Assembly (NCBI GenBank): GCA_009911195.1
Contig: QXWV01000134.1
Location: 1-59,421, forward strand
DNA: 59,421 nt
From: Lachnospiraceae bacterium
GTDB lineage: Bacteria; Bacillota; Clostridia; Lachnospirales; Lachnospiraceae
Direction of reading: 5' to 3'
Shown here: positions 35,367-45,027 of the stretch, in pieces
Position numbering within the stretch: position 1 is the first letter of the stretch
Layout: each line of letters starts with the position of its first letter
Notes under the pieces: generated by a model
Told to the model about the DNA's origin: nothing
The model's input: the letters and a program-made list of their open reading frames with translations, nothing else
The model's database searches: none
Program-made: the position numbers and the translations under genes

Positions 35367-35701
35367 ATTATTTTCCTGCTTTTCTTAAGTTGTAAGCCTC
35401 TGCCAAATCAAACGCAAAAGGATTTTGAGGCTTTATATATTTTGTACATTTTTTCCATAGGTATTATTATTTCTTGTTTCTCAATTATAAAATTTATTGC
35501 AAAATATTACAAGAGAAGTGGAATATACGCCAAAAATATTGTAGAAAAGTAAAAATACTGGAAGAAGCCGTCAGGATATTTGATTCCCCATCATCCAGCC
35601 ATCCTATATAATGATAGTCAGAACACAAAACATCGATGAAAACGTGTTGTAACGGATAAAAGGAAAAATTGGATAAATTGTACCATAAAAGGAGGAAGCC
35701 T
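35367..35701. promoter_or_regulatory. Divergent promoter region, kinase and sugar operon
   Basis: An AT-rich spacer between the divergent kinase and binding-protein genes. A consensus TATAAT lies at 35607-35612, about 90 bases before the binding-protein ATG, with TTGATT at 35580-35585 about 21 bases upstream (too wide for a standard site). AAAAGGAGG precedes the binding-protein start. No small gene is evident. Confidence 0.4.
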
Positions 35702-37126
35702 ATGAAGAAAATAAAGGAAACGAAAAAAAGAGTTACCGCAGCCATACTCGCAGCCGCACTGGCCCTTTCACTGACAGCATGTGGAAACGGCGGCAATGCT
35801 GCAAGCAGCAACGATGCCAATTCGGGCAGTTCCGCTGAGGACACCGCAAACGAGGCGGCTGGAAGCCAGGAGAATGGCGATGATGCCGGAAGCGATGCCC
35901 CTGCTGAAGAAAATAAAGAGCGGGTTACCTTAAAATATGCCACATTCCGTGTAGGCGCCCATGTAATGGCCCCTTCCGAAGCTGAAATTCTCCGCTTGGC
36001 AAAGGAAAAATTCAAGGATGAATTCGATATTGAAGTAGAGGAAATCCCCAGCGATTCCACTTACATCGATAAAATGAAGGTTCTGGCAGCCTCCAATGAC
36101 CTGCCCGATATCATCGAAGGGAAATCCGGCCTGTTTGAAATCGCCCTTCAGGGTAATCTGGCAGTTCCCCTGACCAAATACTTCGAGGAAGACCCGGAAT
36201 GGCGCGCTGCTATCGGGGAAGCCAACATCGCTTTCAATACACGGGATGGCGAAATCTGGTCAGCCGGCTTATCCGGCGACAGCGCCGTTGGCTATTACTA
36301 CAATAAAGAACTTTTTGCGAAAGCCGGAATTGAACCGGCCAAAACCTGGGATGAATTTTTCTCCAACTGCGATAAGCTGAAAGAAGCGGGCATTACCCCC
36401 CTTTCGCTGGCAACCGGCGAAGTGGCTTATTCCTCAAATTTATTCTTAGCCGCCGCTATCGGTACTTCCAGCCCGGAAGGTTATGAGTTTATGACATCCC
36501 TGTCAAAACACAATGATTTCAACCGGCCTGAGGTCATCAAAGGGATTGAAATCGTTAAACGCCTGCTGCAGGAATACACTACCCAGGATGCGGTAGGTGC
36601 CGTATATGCCAATATTTCCAATAATTTCTATATGGAAAAAACAGCCATGATTCCGAATGGCCCTTGGATGATACCTGATTTCAGCAATCCTGAAAAAGCG
36701 CCGGAAGGCTTTTATGATAAGGTAGGGGTTGCCCTGTTCCCCAATAACGGAATGGTTGTTGGTTCCGATTACGGCGCCCTGGTTACTGCCAAAGGCAGCG
36801 ATGCCCAGATTGAAGCGGCTGTAAAATTCCTCAAATTCCTCAGCGGGGAAGAAGCACAGAAAATCCGCCTGGAAATGGGTTCCGTACCTCCACTTTCGCC
36901 CAATGTAACACCCAGCCCGGAATTTATTGAATCCAACCCTCTGTTCGCGGATTTACTGGCCCTGCAAGGAGAGGCCGAGTACAAATGCTATGATATGTCC
37001 TTCGTGAGCCCCAGCAATTTCAGCTCCGAATGGAAAACTTTATATCCGGAACTGGTTTATGACCGGATTACGCCGGAAGAATTCGCGCTCAAACTGAACG
37101 ATATCGCTGCACGCAGCCATGAATAA
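35702..37126 (+). CDS. Extracellular sugar-binding lipoprotein (CUT1)
   Basis: A 474-residue substrate-binding protein. Signal peptide with lipobox LTAC, an N/S/D/E-rich tether (about residues 25-75), then a COG1653 fold with YYYNKELFAKAGI, a typical block (about 205-217), and a C-terminal PLSPN-type segment. AAAAGGAGG ahead of the ATG fixes the start; an in-frame ATG 33 bases upstream has no such site. First gene of binding protein-permease-permease-TauE-aldo/keto reductase; its substrate may be the one processed by the GH13 proteins on the opposite strand. Confidence 0.93.
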   Translation: MKKIKETKKRVTAAILAAALALSLTACGNGGNAASSNDANSGSSAEDTANEAAGSQENGDDAGSDAPAEENKERVTLKYATFRVGAHVMAPSEAEILRLAKEKFKDEFDIEVEEIPSDSTYIDKMKVLAASNDLPDIIEGKSGLFEIALQGNLAVPLTKYFEEDPEWRAAIGEANIAFNTRDGEIWSAGLSGDSAVGYYYNKELFAKAGIEPAKTWDEFFSNCDKLKEAGITPLSLATGEVAYSSNLFLAAAIGTSSPEGYEFMTSLSKHNDFNRPEVIKGIEIVKRLLQEYTTQDAVGAVYANISNNFYMEKTAMIPNGPWMIPDFSNPEKAPEGFYDKVGVALFPNNGMVVGSDYGALVTAKGSDAQIEAAVKFLKFLSGEEAQKIRLEMGSVPPLSPNVTPSPEFIESNPLFADLLALQGEAEYKCYDMSFVSPSNFSSEWKTLYPELVYDRITPEEFALKLNDIAARSHE

Positions 37127-37177
37127 CCATGTGGGGAGAGCCGATATGCCTGTACCATCTTAAAAGGAGGAACTTAA

Positions 37178-38053
37178 ATGTATAAGAAAAACAAGCTTCA
37201 GATTTTATTGTATATACTGCCTACATTGCTTCTGGCAGCTATCATTTACGGGATTTCCGTAATTACATTGGTGGGAACCTCCTTTACCGAATGGTATATC
37301 GGTTCCTCCCCCCGGTTTATCGGGCTGGATAATTATATTGAAATGTTTACCGGAAGAAATGATTTCTATAAAGCATTTTGGAACATGGTCATATGGATTG
37401 GCATGCAGTGCGTCATCCATGTCAGCATCGGCCTGCTCTTTGCGCTGATACTTTCCAAGCAGGAATGGTACTGGAAAATTGCCCGTACTGTCTATATGAT
37501 TCCCAATATCATTTCCGGCGCCGCTGTGGGTATGCTGTTCATTTTCATCCTTAACCCTGAGTATGGTGCGGTAAACAATATTATCCGTGCCATTGGCTTT
37601 AAAGACTTTTCCGTCAACTGGTTTATGGATTACAATACCGCATTCTTCAGCGTAACTATGATGTGGCTTCCATATGCGGCGGTGCCATCCCTCCTGTTCC
37701 TGGCCGAAATCTTCTCCATCGACCGGGCGCTGTATGAATCGGCCCGCATTGACGGTGCCACCGATTTACAGATAAATCTATATGTGGTAATCCCACTGTT
37801 AAAAAATACCATTGGCACTGCGGTAATCCTGGCTGCCACCGGCATGATACAGAAGCTGGATATCATTATGGTAACTACCGGAGGCGGACCTGGCAACGAA
37901 ACAATCAACCTTCCGATGTATATTTATAAATCGGCACTTATGGACAACAACTTCGGATATGCCAATGCCCTTGGCACCTTCCTGATTATTTTCGGAATAT
38001 CCATTATTTTCACCATCCGCCTGATTTTTAAGGTAGGACAATCGGACATGTAA
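37178..38053 (+). CDS. CUT1 sugar ABC permease, MalF type
   Basis: 291 residues, about six transmembrane helices, EAA loop reading DRALYESARIDGATDLQINL. Preceded by AAAAGGAGG and followed 13 bases later by the MalG-type gene. Belongs to the second sugar importer; no local ATPase gene. Confidence 0.95.
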   Translation: MYKKNKLQILLYILPTLLLAAIIYGISVITLVGTSFTEWYIGSSPRFIGLDNYIEMFTGRNDFYKAFWNMVIWIGMQCVIHVSIGLLFALILSKQEWYWKIARTVYMIPNIISGAAVGMLFIFILNPEYGAVNNIIRAIGFKDFSVNWFMDYNTAFFSVTMMWLPYAAVPSLLFLAEIFSIDRALYESARIDGATDLQINLYVVIPLLKNTIGTAVILAATGMIQKLDIIMVTTGGGPGNETINLPMYIYKSALMDNNFGYANALGTFLIIFGISIIFTIRLIFKVGQSDM

Positions 38054-38065
38054 GGAGGTCGCGTT

Positions 38066-38920
38066 ATGAAAAAGTATCTTTGTCACCCCCAAAAGGGCTT
38101 ACATATACTGGGCCGTATTTTGACCTATGTTTTCCTAATCGTTTTGATGCTTTTGGCTATCGGGCCTTTTTCCTGGGTTCTGCTATCCTCTTTTAAAAAT
38201 AATGCCGAGATTATCAATACATCCCTGGCCCTGCCCAAAAGCTTCTCATTCCGCAACTATGCCAAAGCTTTTGAAATGGCCCCCCTTGCCAGTTTCTATG
38301 TCCACAGCATCCTGATTGCTATTTTCGGAACGCTATTTAACCTCACAGTAGTGGGCATGGCAGCTTATGTAATATCCAGATTCCGGTTTCGCTTTAAAGG
38401 AGTGGTCATCGCACTGATTTCGGCACTGATGATGGTTCCCGGCGCGGCACTCTTGCAGCCTTTGTACTTAACCGCAAAAAACCTGGGGTTTTATGACAAG
38501 CTGTATGGACTGATGATTGTTTACGCTGCATTTGGCGCCCCCCAGTCTCTTTACATACTTTCCAGCTACTTCCTCACCATCCCACGGGAAATGGAGGAAG
38601 CCGCCTACCTGGATGGCGCTTCTTTTACCCAGACCTTCCACCGGGTCATCCTGCCCATGGCAAAGCCTGGATTCGCCACCGCCGGTGTACTGCAGTTTCT
38701 TTTATGCTGGAATGAATTTCAGTTTGCCATGACGCTGACCACTGGCAATAAAGCGCGCACCCTCCCGGTTGCCCTATACTATTTCAAAAGCCAGTTCGGC
38801 ACGGATTATGGCGTAATGTTTGCAGCTACCATCATTGTTATCATTCCCAGCATTATTGTATTCGTACTTTTACAGGAATGGGTAGTTTCCGGCCTGGCTG
38901 CCGGGGCAGTGAAAGGATAA
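38066..38920 (+). CDS. CUT1 sugar ABC permease, MalG type
   Basis: 284 residues, about six transmembrane helices, EAA loop IPREMEEAAYLDGASFTQTF and the standard ending GLAAGAVKG. Preceded by AAGGAGGTC. The TauE-type gene begins four bases past the stop, so the exporter is probably part of the same operon. Confidence 0.95.
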   Translation: MKKYLCHPQKGLHILGRILTYVFLIVLMLLAIGPFSWVLLSSFKNNAEIINTSLALPKSFSFRNYAKAFEMAPLASFYVHSILIAIFGTLFNLTVVGMAAYVISRFRFRFKGVVIALISALMMVPGAALLQPLYLTAKNLGFYDKLYGLMIVYAAFGAPQSLYILSSYFLTIPREMEEAAYLDGASFTQTFHRVILPMAKPGFATAGVLQFLLCWNEFQFAMTLTTGNKARTLPVALYYFKSQFGTDYGVMFAATIIVIIPSIIVFVLLQEWVVSGLAAGAVKG

Positions 38921-38924
38921 AACC

Positions 38925-39647
38925 ATGGATTATTTTCTGTTTGTCATTATCTTAATCGGCGGCGTGGCAGTACAATGCCTGACCGGCTTTGGCTTCGGTG
39001 TATTTGTTTCCTGCTTTCTGCCGCTGCTGCTGCCCATGCATATTTCCGTGGCTGTTTTGGCCCTGCTTTCTATCGTTATAAACGGCCAGATTCTTTGGAA
39101 TCTCCGCAGCCACGTACATCTCCGGGCAGTGCTCCCTACTGTAGCCGCCTGCCTTATTGGACAGTCCATCGGCATATCATTTTTGTTCTCGGCCGACGAA
39201 CTCATCCTCAAACGGGGGATGGGATGTGTATTGCTCTTCCTGGCCGCCTTTTTCGCTTTTATAAAAGGCCGGCTGCACCTTAAGCCTTCCCTCCCAAACA
39301 GCATATGCATCGGCATCTTCGCCGGGCTGCTCAATACATTCAACATCGCCGGCCCGTTGATTGCCGCCTATTATTATTTCGCCTGTGACAGCAACGAAAC
39401 CTATACCGCCAATCTACAGGCAACTTTCCTGCTCACCTCCATCTACAATCTCCTGCTGCATATGCTTTACGGCAATCTGACGCCAACCGTTATCGGTTTT
39501 TCCGCCTTGGGTGTCATCGTGCTTATACCGGCAGTCTGGATTGGACGGCATTTTACAAAAAACATGCAAAAGAAGACGGTAGGCACGCTAATCTACAGTT
39601 TTGTTGCCTTCATGGGCCTTCTGCAAATCATTACTGCAAGCCACTGA
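38925..39647 (+). CDS. TauE/SafE family anion exporter-like permease
   Basis: A 240-residue membrane protein with about eight hydrophobic helices and the family half-repeats (GFGFGVFVSCFLPLLLP near residue 21, and AGLLNTFNIAGPLIAAYYY near 133). TauE/SafE proteins are linked to export of sulfite, sulfoacetate or related anions. A place in a sugar-importer operon is unusual. It suggests that the imported substrate carries a sulfonate or sulfate, or yields an anionic waste product; this is inference. It lies four bases after the MalG-type gene. Confidence 0.85.
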   Translation: MDYFLFVIILIGGVAVQCLTGFGFGVFVSCFLPLLLPMHISVAVLALLSIVINGQILWNLRSHVHLRAVLPTVAACLIGQSIGISFLFSADELILKRGMGCVLLFLAAFFAFIKGRLHLKPSLPNSICIGIFAGLLNTFNIAGPLIAAYYYFACDSNETYTANLQATFLLTSIYNLLLHMLYGNLTPTVIGFSALGVIVLIPAVWIGRHFTKNMQKKTVGTLIYSFVAFMGLLQIITASH

Positions 39648-39659
39648 AAAATACAGGTT

Positions 39660-39730
39660 TATATCCGCGTTGCATGTACAAACCTGATATTCAAACAACA
39701 AATTAAAAAGCAGCGCAGAAACGAGGAAAA
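39660..39730 (+). repeat. Dispersed leader element, copy F
   Basis: ACAGGTTT/AAACCTGA stem (around 39653-39690), then AAAAAGCAGCGCAGAAACGAGG directly before the aldo/keto reductase ATG. Same order as on the minus strand elsewhere. Confidence 0.55.
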
Positions 39731-40720
39731 ATGAAACGTATATTAGGAAAATCCAACATAGAAGTCAGCGCATTGGGAATGGGATGCTGGGCCATCGGAG
39801 GCCCTGCCTGGGAAAAGGGCCAGCCAATCGGCTGGGGCGTCACCGATGATAATGCTTCCATCCGCGGGCTGGAACGGGGCCTGGCGGAAGGCATCAATTT
39901 TCTGGATACCTCCAATATGTATGGCGCTGGACACAGTGAACATTTAATTGGAAAAGTATTGAAAGGACGCCGAAGCCAAGCCGTCATCGCCACCAAATTC
40001 GGCTGGGTTTTTGACGAAGAGCGTAAGGAAAAATTGGGCTATGACCTAAGCCCATCCTTTATTATTTCTTCCTGCGAGGACTCCCTGCGGCGTCTTTGTA
40101 CGGATTATATCGATTTGTATCTTCTCCATGTAGGGGATTATCCTGCCGAAAAAGCAGGGGATGTTATCGAAGTCATGGAAAAGCTGGTTGCACAGGGGAA
40201 AATCCGCGCCTATGGCTGGTCCACCGATTCTACGGAGCGTGCCGCTGCAATAGCCCCCGGCAAACATTGTGCCGCCATCGAGCACAATGAAAACATCTTT
40301 GATGACAATGCCCTGATGCTGGCCTTATGCGAATCGGAAAACCTGGCCAGCATAAACCGCTCCCCCCTGGCCATGGGGCTGCTTAGCGGGAAATACCGGG
40401 CCGATATGGTAATGAACGCCAATGACATCCGTGGAAGGGCAAACCAGGCTTGGCTCAAATTTTTCCAAAACGGCAGGCCATCGGAGGAATTCCTTTCTCG
40501 CATAGAACAAATCCGGGAAATCCTCACCAGCAACGGACGCACCTTAGTACAAGGTACATTGGCCTGGCTCTGGGCGCGCAGCCCCCGGGCCATCCCCATT
40601 CCAGGCTTCCGTACAGATGCCCAGATTGCGGAAAGCGCCGGTGCCATGCAATTCGGTCCGTTAAGCCCCATGCAGATGGCGCAAATTGAGGAAAAACTAT
40701 TTCCCCCGCTCCGCCATTAA
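39731..40720 (+). CDS. Aldo/keto reductase
   Basis: A 329-residue NAD(P)H-dependent oxidoreductase of the (beta/alpha)8 fold. The catalytic tetrad is visible: Asp and Tyr in [10 protein letters not shown] (about 52-60), Lys in IATKFGW, and His in LLHVGD. The segment [20 protein letters not shown] marks the coenzyme-binding C-terminal part. Probably reduces or oxidises a sugar or aldehyde made from the imported substrate. Its last 24 bases overlap the convergent pdxS gene end. Confidence 0.92.
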   Translation: MKRILGKSNIEVSALGMGCWAIGGPAWEKGQPIGWGVTDDNASIRGLERGLAEGINFLDTSNMYGAGHSEHLIGKVLKGRRSQAVIATKFGWVFDEERKEKLGYDLSPSFIISSCEDSLRRLCTDYIDLYLLHVGDYPAEKAGDVIEVMEKLVAQGKIRAYGWSTDSTERAAAIAPGKHCAAIEHNENIFDDNALMLALCESENLASINRSPLAMGLLSGKYRADMVMNANDIRGRANQAWLKFFQNGRPSEEFLSRIEQIREILTSNGRTLVQGTLAWLWARSPRAIPIPGFRTDAQIAESAGAMQFGPLSPMQMAQIEEKLFPPLRH

Positions 40721-41572
40721 CAGCCCTATCTCCTGCTCATTGATGCCAACCATGGCTTCCCCTAAATCTTCCGAAAGCTCTGCCAGCAATTGTTTATCCT
40801 GATAATTGGCCACAGCCTTTACAATTGCTGCCGCACGCTTTTTCGGGTTGCCGGATTTAAAGATGCCGGAGCCTACAAACACGCCTTCTGCACCAAGCTG
40901 CATCATAAGCGCTGCATCGGCAGGGGTCGCCACGCCCCCTGCTGCAAAATTTACCACCGGAAGTCTGCCATTCTTATGGACATACTCCAAAAGGCCATAG
41001 GAAACCTGTAAGCTCTTAGCTTTTTCAAACAGCTCATCCTCCCTCATGGAAACTGCTTCCGCTATCTCCCTGTTCATCCTGCGCATATGCTGCACGGCCT
41101 GCACCACATCCCCAGTTCCCGCCTCACCTTTCGTGCGAATCATGGATGCCCCTTCTTCAATCCTCCGCAGGGCTTCCCCTAAATCTCTGGCGCCGCATAC
41201 GAAAGGGGCTTTGAACTGCTTTTTGTCGATATGGTAAACATCATCCGCCGGGGAAAGCACTTCGCTTTCGTCAATATAGTCAATTTCTATTGCTTCCAAA
41301 ATCTGCGCTTCTACAAAGTGTCCAATCCTGCATTTCGCCATGACCGGAATGGATACCGCTTCCTGAATCCCCTTAATCATTTTTGGGTCGCTCATCCTGG
41401 ATACGCCGCCTGCGGCACGGATATCCGCCGGAATACGTTCCAGGGCCATAACGGCACATGCCCCCGCTTCCTCCGCAATCCTTGCCTGTTCCGGTGTAGT
41501 CACATCCATAATTACCCCACCCTTTAACATCTGGGCAAGCGGTTTATTCGATTCATATCTTTCTGATAACAT
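40697..41572 (-). CDS. pdxS: Pyridoxal 5'-phosphate synthase lyase subunit PdxS
   Basis: Makes vitamin B6 from ribose 5-phosphate, glyceraldehyde 3-phosphate and ammonia. The 291-residue protein is complete: [13 protein letters not shown] near the start, catalytic Lys in MAKCRIGHF (about 82), Lys in TKGEAGTGD (about 150) and phosphate-binding GVFVGSGIF. The glutaminase partner PdxT, usually the next gene, is absent; the next gene is a convergent reductase. It either uses free ammonia or works with a PdxT encoded elsewhere. Confidence 0.97.
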   Translation of the reverse strand: MLSERYESNKPLAQMLKGGVIMDVTTPEQARIAEEAGACAVMALERIPADIRAAGGVSRMSDPKMIKGIQEAVSIPVMAKCRIGHFVEAQILEAIEIDYIDESEVLSPADDVYHIDKKQFKAPFVCGARDLGEALRRIEEGASMIRTKGEAGTGDVVQAVQHMRRMNREIAEAVSMREDELFEKAKSLQVSYGLLEYVHKNGRLPVVNFAAGGVATPADAALMMQLGAEGVFVGSGIFKSGNPKKRAAAIVKAVANYQDKQLLAELSEDLGEAMVGINEQEIGLLMAERGK

Positions 41573-41676
41573 TTATTTCCCTCCATTATTCTAAGAGCCT
41601 TTGAAGCTTTATGTTGTTGCTTTCCAGTAATACGAATCCGGATAAAGAATTACCAGTTGATATGTATTTTAATCCC

Positions 41677-41704
41677 AAATTGGCTTTGTTTGAATATCCA
41701 ATTT
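41677..41704 (-). promoter_or_regulatory. Candidate operator before pdxS
   Basis: A perfect AAATTGG/CCAATTT inverted repeat with a 14-base spacer lies about 105 bases before the pdxS start, in a region that could hold its promoter. A MocR-type regulator is a possibility, but none is encoded nearby. Confidence 0.35.
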
Positions 41705-41758
41705 AATATTTTATGACCAGTCCATTTTGGGTTACATTCCGCAAGCCCTAATGAATAT

Positions 41759-42364
41759 TTACACGATATCACGTCCTCCGTTAATCTTCCTTATCACACG
41801 GCAAGGATTCCCTACTGCCAGCGAATTTTCCGGTATATCTTTCGTAACAACACTTCCGGCCCCTATTACAGAGCCATCGCCTATGGTCACACCAGGCAGG
41901 ACAATAACGCCCCCGCCCAGCCAGCATCCATTCCCGATTTTTATAGGCAATGCGTAGGTCCGGCAAAAATATTCCCCTGTTTCCCCATTCCAATCCGGGG
42001 TTAACCTTTCCGCCAGTTCCACAGGGTGCGTTGCGGTATAAAGTTGTACATTGGATGCAATCAGCACATTATCGCCAATAACTATTTGACTGCAGTCCAC
42101 AAATGTACAGTTCATATTTATGGACACATTATTCCCAAGATAAATGTTTCTGCCATAATCGCAGCAGAAAGGCAACCCAACAGACACATTTGTTCCGATT
42201 TGCCCAAACAATCGTTTTAAAATATTCCTTTTTTCTTCCTTCTGTTCATATGCCAAAGAATTATATTCTTTCAACAGCCGCCTCGCATCCCTCTTAAAAT
42301 CCAAAAAAACTTTATCATGGCAATCGTAGCATTGCCCTGCCAGACATTTTTCCAATTCATTCAT
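41759..42364 (-). CDS. Maltose/galactoside O-acetyltransferase type
   Basis: A 201-residue trimeric acyltransferase of the left-handed beta-helix fold. N-terminal Mac domain (about 5-55, LAGQCYDCHD start), then hexapeptide repeats (VSIGLPFCCDYG, IGDNVLIASN, IGNGCWLGGG, IGDGSVIGAGSVV) and the active-site His in YTATHPV. It acetylates sugar hydroxyls with acetyl-CoA. Start MNELEK is preferred because GGGTGA precedes it. No operon link to its neighbours is visible. Confidence 0.93.
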   Translation of the reverse strand: MNELEKCLAGQCYDCHDKVFLDFKRDARRLLKEYNSLAYEQKEEKRNILKRLFGQIGTNVSVGLPFCCDYGRNIYLGNNVSINMNCTFVDCSQIVIGDNVLIASNVQLYTATHPVELAERLTPDWNGETGEYFCRTYALPIKIGNGCWLGGGVIVLPGVTIGDGSVIGAGSVVTKDIPENSLAVGNPCRVIRKINGGRDIV

Positions 42365-42495
42365 AAATTCACCCACACTCTTTCTGTAACCTGCAAAAAA
42401 TTATGGCTTTGTTTTTATAACCGTTTATTTCCTTTTATTATAACAGATTGTTATCAAAGCACAGTTATATTTTTATGACGTCCAATAAAAAATAC

Positions 42496-42530
42496 CCTTT
42501 TATTAATGCCATTTCGGCTTTAATAAAAGG
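42496..42530 (-). terminator. Terminator of importer-sulfatase operon
   Basis: A perfect 11-base stem CCTTTTATTAA/TTAATAAAAGG, followed on the minus strand by GTATTTTTTA, lies about 75 bases past the sulfatase stop. Confidence 0.8.
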
Positions 42531-42602
42531 ATATTATACTTTTAACTATTTTTCATCAGGCTTTTAGTCCAAAACCATACTGTTATCCGCTACACCCTCT
42601 CC

Positions 42603-44153
42603 TCATACTTCCTCAAACCGCAGCCTCACATACTGCTCTTTTGGCGCATCGTGTTCCCTTAGTGCCGCTTTCATCATCTCTTCCATCCGGTGTCGCACTT
42701 CCGGCTGGGAATCTATAATATTATTCTCCTGTTCATAATCCGTTTCCAAATCATACAATTGGTCTTCCATTTCCCAATCAAACAGCCGCACATACCGTAA
42801 AGTCCCATCTTCGTAATCCGTTATGGCATCGGCAGGTACTTTAAATACCGGATAAGGCGTCCATTTCAGGAATTGTCCCCCTGTAATCTTCTCCGGAGCC
42901 GATATTCTGCAGTTGTCGCCGGAAATATTGCTGTAATCAAAATAAACACGGATATCCGTCATCATGGTTGTATACAGATTCAACGGGCGGTTCTCCTGAT
43001 TAGGTGAACGGAAATAAGTATATCTTCCATCGGTAATATTCATCTGTTTCCCAAAATATCCATAAATTGCATGTTCCCGCACCTTCTCCGCTTTTCCTTC
43101 CATCAGGGGAAGCAGCGATTTCCCATGCACAGGATTGCGGCACACCTGGGAAGAAATCCCGTAAAATTCCATTAATGTGGGCAGGATATCAATATTCTGT
43201 GTCAAAGCCTGTATTCTCTCCCCTGCGTGACGATTCTCCGGCAAATGCACCATAAGGGGAATATGGAATACTTCGTTAAATGCAGGCATATAATTTTTCG
43301 CCATATAATCATGCTCGCCAAGCATATACCCATGGTCTGTCGTATAAATGAATAACGTATCCTCCCACATATGATGGCGGTCCATTACCTGGAAAATTTC
43401 CCCCAGATAAACATCCGTCATATATAAAAGAGCCAGATACCGCTTACAAAGATGGGCTACTGCCTCCTTATCCAGCCCCGCGTCCGCAATCGTCTTATAT
43501 TCCGGCCACATGCACAGCAGCCCCTCATAGCTATCCCCTACCAGTTCCAAATATTTCTCCGGCACATCGAAAGGCTCATGGGGGTCAAAAGGCTCCACCC
43601 ACAAAAAGAAATCGTCACAGTCATGGTGTTCTTCCAGCCACGCTGCCGCCTTAGCCATCACCTGGGCGCTTGGATATTTTTCCTCATCCCCCTTCCACTG
43701 TTCTCTGTTATACCAATACTGGGGTACCATCTTCCCTTTATGCTCCGGAATTTCCTTTTTCCGCAGCCGGGAAACACAAGGGTCCCATTCCTGCCCCCGC
43801 ACCAGCTCCCAACTGTCAAACATCTGGCAATAATTCTCTCCCCCGATTTCAAAATAATGATAATGGTCAGTAATCATATGGGAAGTCACACCACCCTTGC
43901 CCAAAGCCTGCGGCAGCGTAAAATCAAAAGCCTCAATAGGTCCCCAATTCCTCTCCAGAAAATTCACCCGCCCCGTCATAATATCCCTCCGCGCAGGCAT
44001 ACAGGGTGCCGAAGCCGTCCAATGATTTTCAAATGTCACCGACATTTCCGCCAGCCTTTCCAAATTAGGCAGCCGTATCCCCTTCTCATTATACATCCTC
44101 AAAAACCGCCGGTTCACCGAATCCGATAGCAATAAAATACTCCTCAAAACCAT
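42603..44153 (-). CDS. Cytoplasmic cysteine-type sulfatase
   Basis: A 516-residue type I sulfatase. The maturation motif C-x-P-x-R is seen as PCMPARRDIMTG (about residue 50), in which the Cys becomes formylglycine. A metal-binding segment TTDHGYMLGEHD lies near 255. The C-terminus is of N-sulfoglucosamine/choline-sulfatase character. No signal peptide, so it acts in the cytoplasm on substrate brought in by the NitT/TauT-type importer directly upstream. The maturase needed (anSME) is not encoded in this window. Last gene of that operon, followed by a terminator. Confidence 0.92.
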   Translation of the reverse strand: MVLRSILLLSDSVNRRFLRMYNEKGIRLPNLERLAEMSVTFENHWTASAPCMPARRDIMTGRVNFLERNWGPIEAFDFTLPQALGKGGVTSHMITDHYHYFEIGGENYCQMFDSWELVRGQEWDPCVSRLRKKEIPEHKGKMVPQYWYNREQWKGDEEKYPSAQVMAKAAAWLEEHHDCDDFFLWVEPFDPHEPFDVPEKYLELVGDSYEGLLCMWPEYKTIADAGLDKEAVAHLCKRYLALLYMTDVYLGEIFQVMDRHHMWEDTLFIYTTDHGYMLGEHDYMAKNYMPAFNEVFHIPLMVHLPENRHAGERIQALTQNIDILPTLMEFYGISSQVCRNPVHGKSLLPLMEGKAEKVREHAIYGYFGKQMNITDGRYTYFRSPNQENRPLNLYTTMMTDIRVYFDYSNISGDNCRISAPEKITGGQFLKWTPYPVFKVPADAITDYEDGTLRYVRLFDWEMEDQLYDLETDYEQENNIIDSQPEVRHRMEEMMKAALREHDAPKEQYVRLRFEEV

Positions 44154-44186
44154 CCTCCTTCCTATTACGGTTCTGCAAGCCCCTTG

Positions 44187-44936
44187 TTACCACCATTTTA
44201 TCTCATCCGTAATCCTGTTCCGTATCGCAATAAATTCTTCCGAATAAATATCCCTTGGCCGGGGCAGATTAACCTCCACAGTATCCTTCACCCCTGTAGG
44301 CTTCTGGGAAAGCACCAATACCTTTTCCGCCAGGTAAACCGCCTCTTCCGTATTATGGGTGATAAATACCACCGTGCTTCCCAGCTCCTTCCACAGCCGG
44401 ATTACCTCATCCTCTAGGTAAAACCTTACTTTTACATCCATCTGTCCGTAAGGCTCGTCCATCAGCAGCAAATCCGGGCTCATGGCAAATGCCCTGCCGA
44501 TGACCACCTTTTGCTCCGTGCTGACGGAAAGTTCCCCCGGAAAACTATCCCGGTATGCTTCAAGCCCCATCAGCTTCATAATCCTGTTTACCTGTTCATC
44601 AATATACTCTTTCGGTTTCTTTTTTATCTCCAAGCCGAACCTTAAATTTTGCTCTACCGTCAGCCACGGGAAAGCCGATGCCTCCTGAAACACGAAAGCA
44701 ATGTTGTGCTTCCTCGGGTCCGCCCTCTCCCCGTCCAGCAGGATTTCACCGCTGGTGGGTTCCGTCAGGCAGGTCAGCAGATTCAAAAACGTTGTCTTCC
44801 CACATCCGGTAGGACCCACCACGCAGACAAAATCCCCATCTTTTATCCGGAAGCTGCAGTCCTTTAACACTTCCAAGTCTCCAAAGCTTTTGCAGAGATG
44901 ATTTACCTCCACTTTATCTCTTTTGCATCCCTCCAT
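44187..44936 (-). CDS. NitT/TauT-type ABC ATPase with degenerate signature
   Basis: A 249-residue nucleotide-binding subunit. Walker A GPTGCGKT (41-48), Q-loop Q84, Walker B LLLMDE (D160, E161) and switch H194 in FITHN are intact. The ABC signature is altered, LSVST (136-140) in place of LSGGQ, and the D-loop is GQMD, not GALD. It lies beside a second ATPase that has a good signature but a changed switch His. The pair would form an asymmetric dimer. Upstream of the sulfatase gene. Confidence 0.93.
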   Translation of the reverse strand: MEGCKRDKVEVNHLCKSFGDLEVLKDCSFRIKDGDFVCVVGPTGCGKTTFLNLLTCLTEPTSGEILLDGERADPRKHNIAFVFQEASAFPWLTVEQNLRFGLEIKKKPKEYIDEQVNRIMKLMGLEAYRDSFPGELSVSTEQKVVIGRAFAMSPDLLLMDEPYGQMDVKVRFYLEDEVIRLWKELGSTVVFITHNTEEAVYLAEKVLVLSQKPTGVKDTVEVNLPRPRDIYSEEFIAIRNRITDEIKWW

Positions 44937-45027
44937 ATCAATGCCACGCCCTTTCTATCCTTTGCGCTGCCAATTTCCTTTTCCCACAGCCCCAAAGATT
45001 CTCATTCCAAATATCGGCACTCATGTT

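Noticed and set aside
35494-36060. A 188-codon minus-strand ORF opposite the binding-protein gene
   Set aside because: It lies antisense to a clear lipoprotein gene and its own promoter, has no ribosome binding site, and its composition (Ala/Ser-rich) is the mirror of the signal peptide and tether.
37130-37156. Sigma-28 promoter at GCCGATAT
   Set aside because: The matching TAAA box at 15 bases is absent; it lies between a binding protein and permease of one operon.
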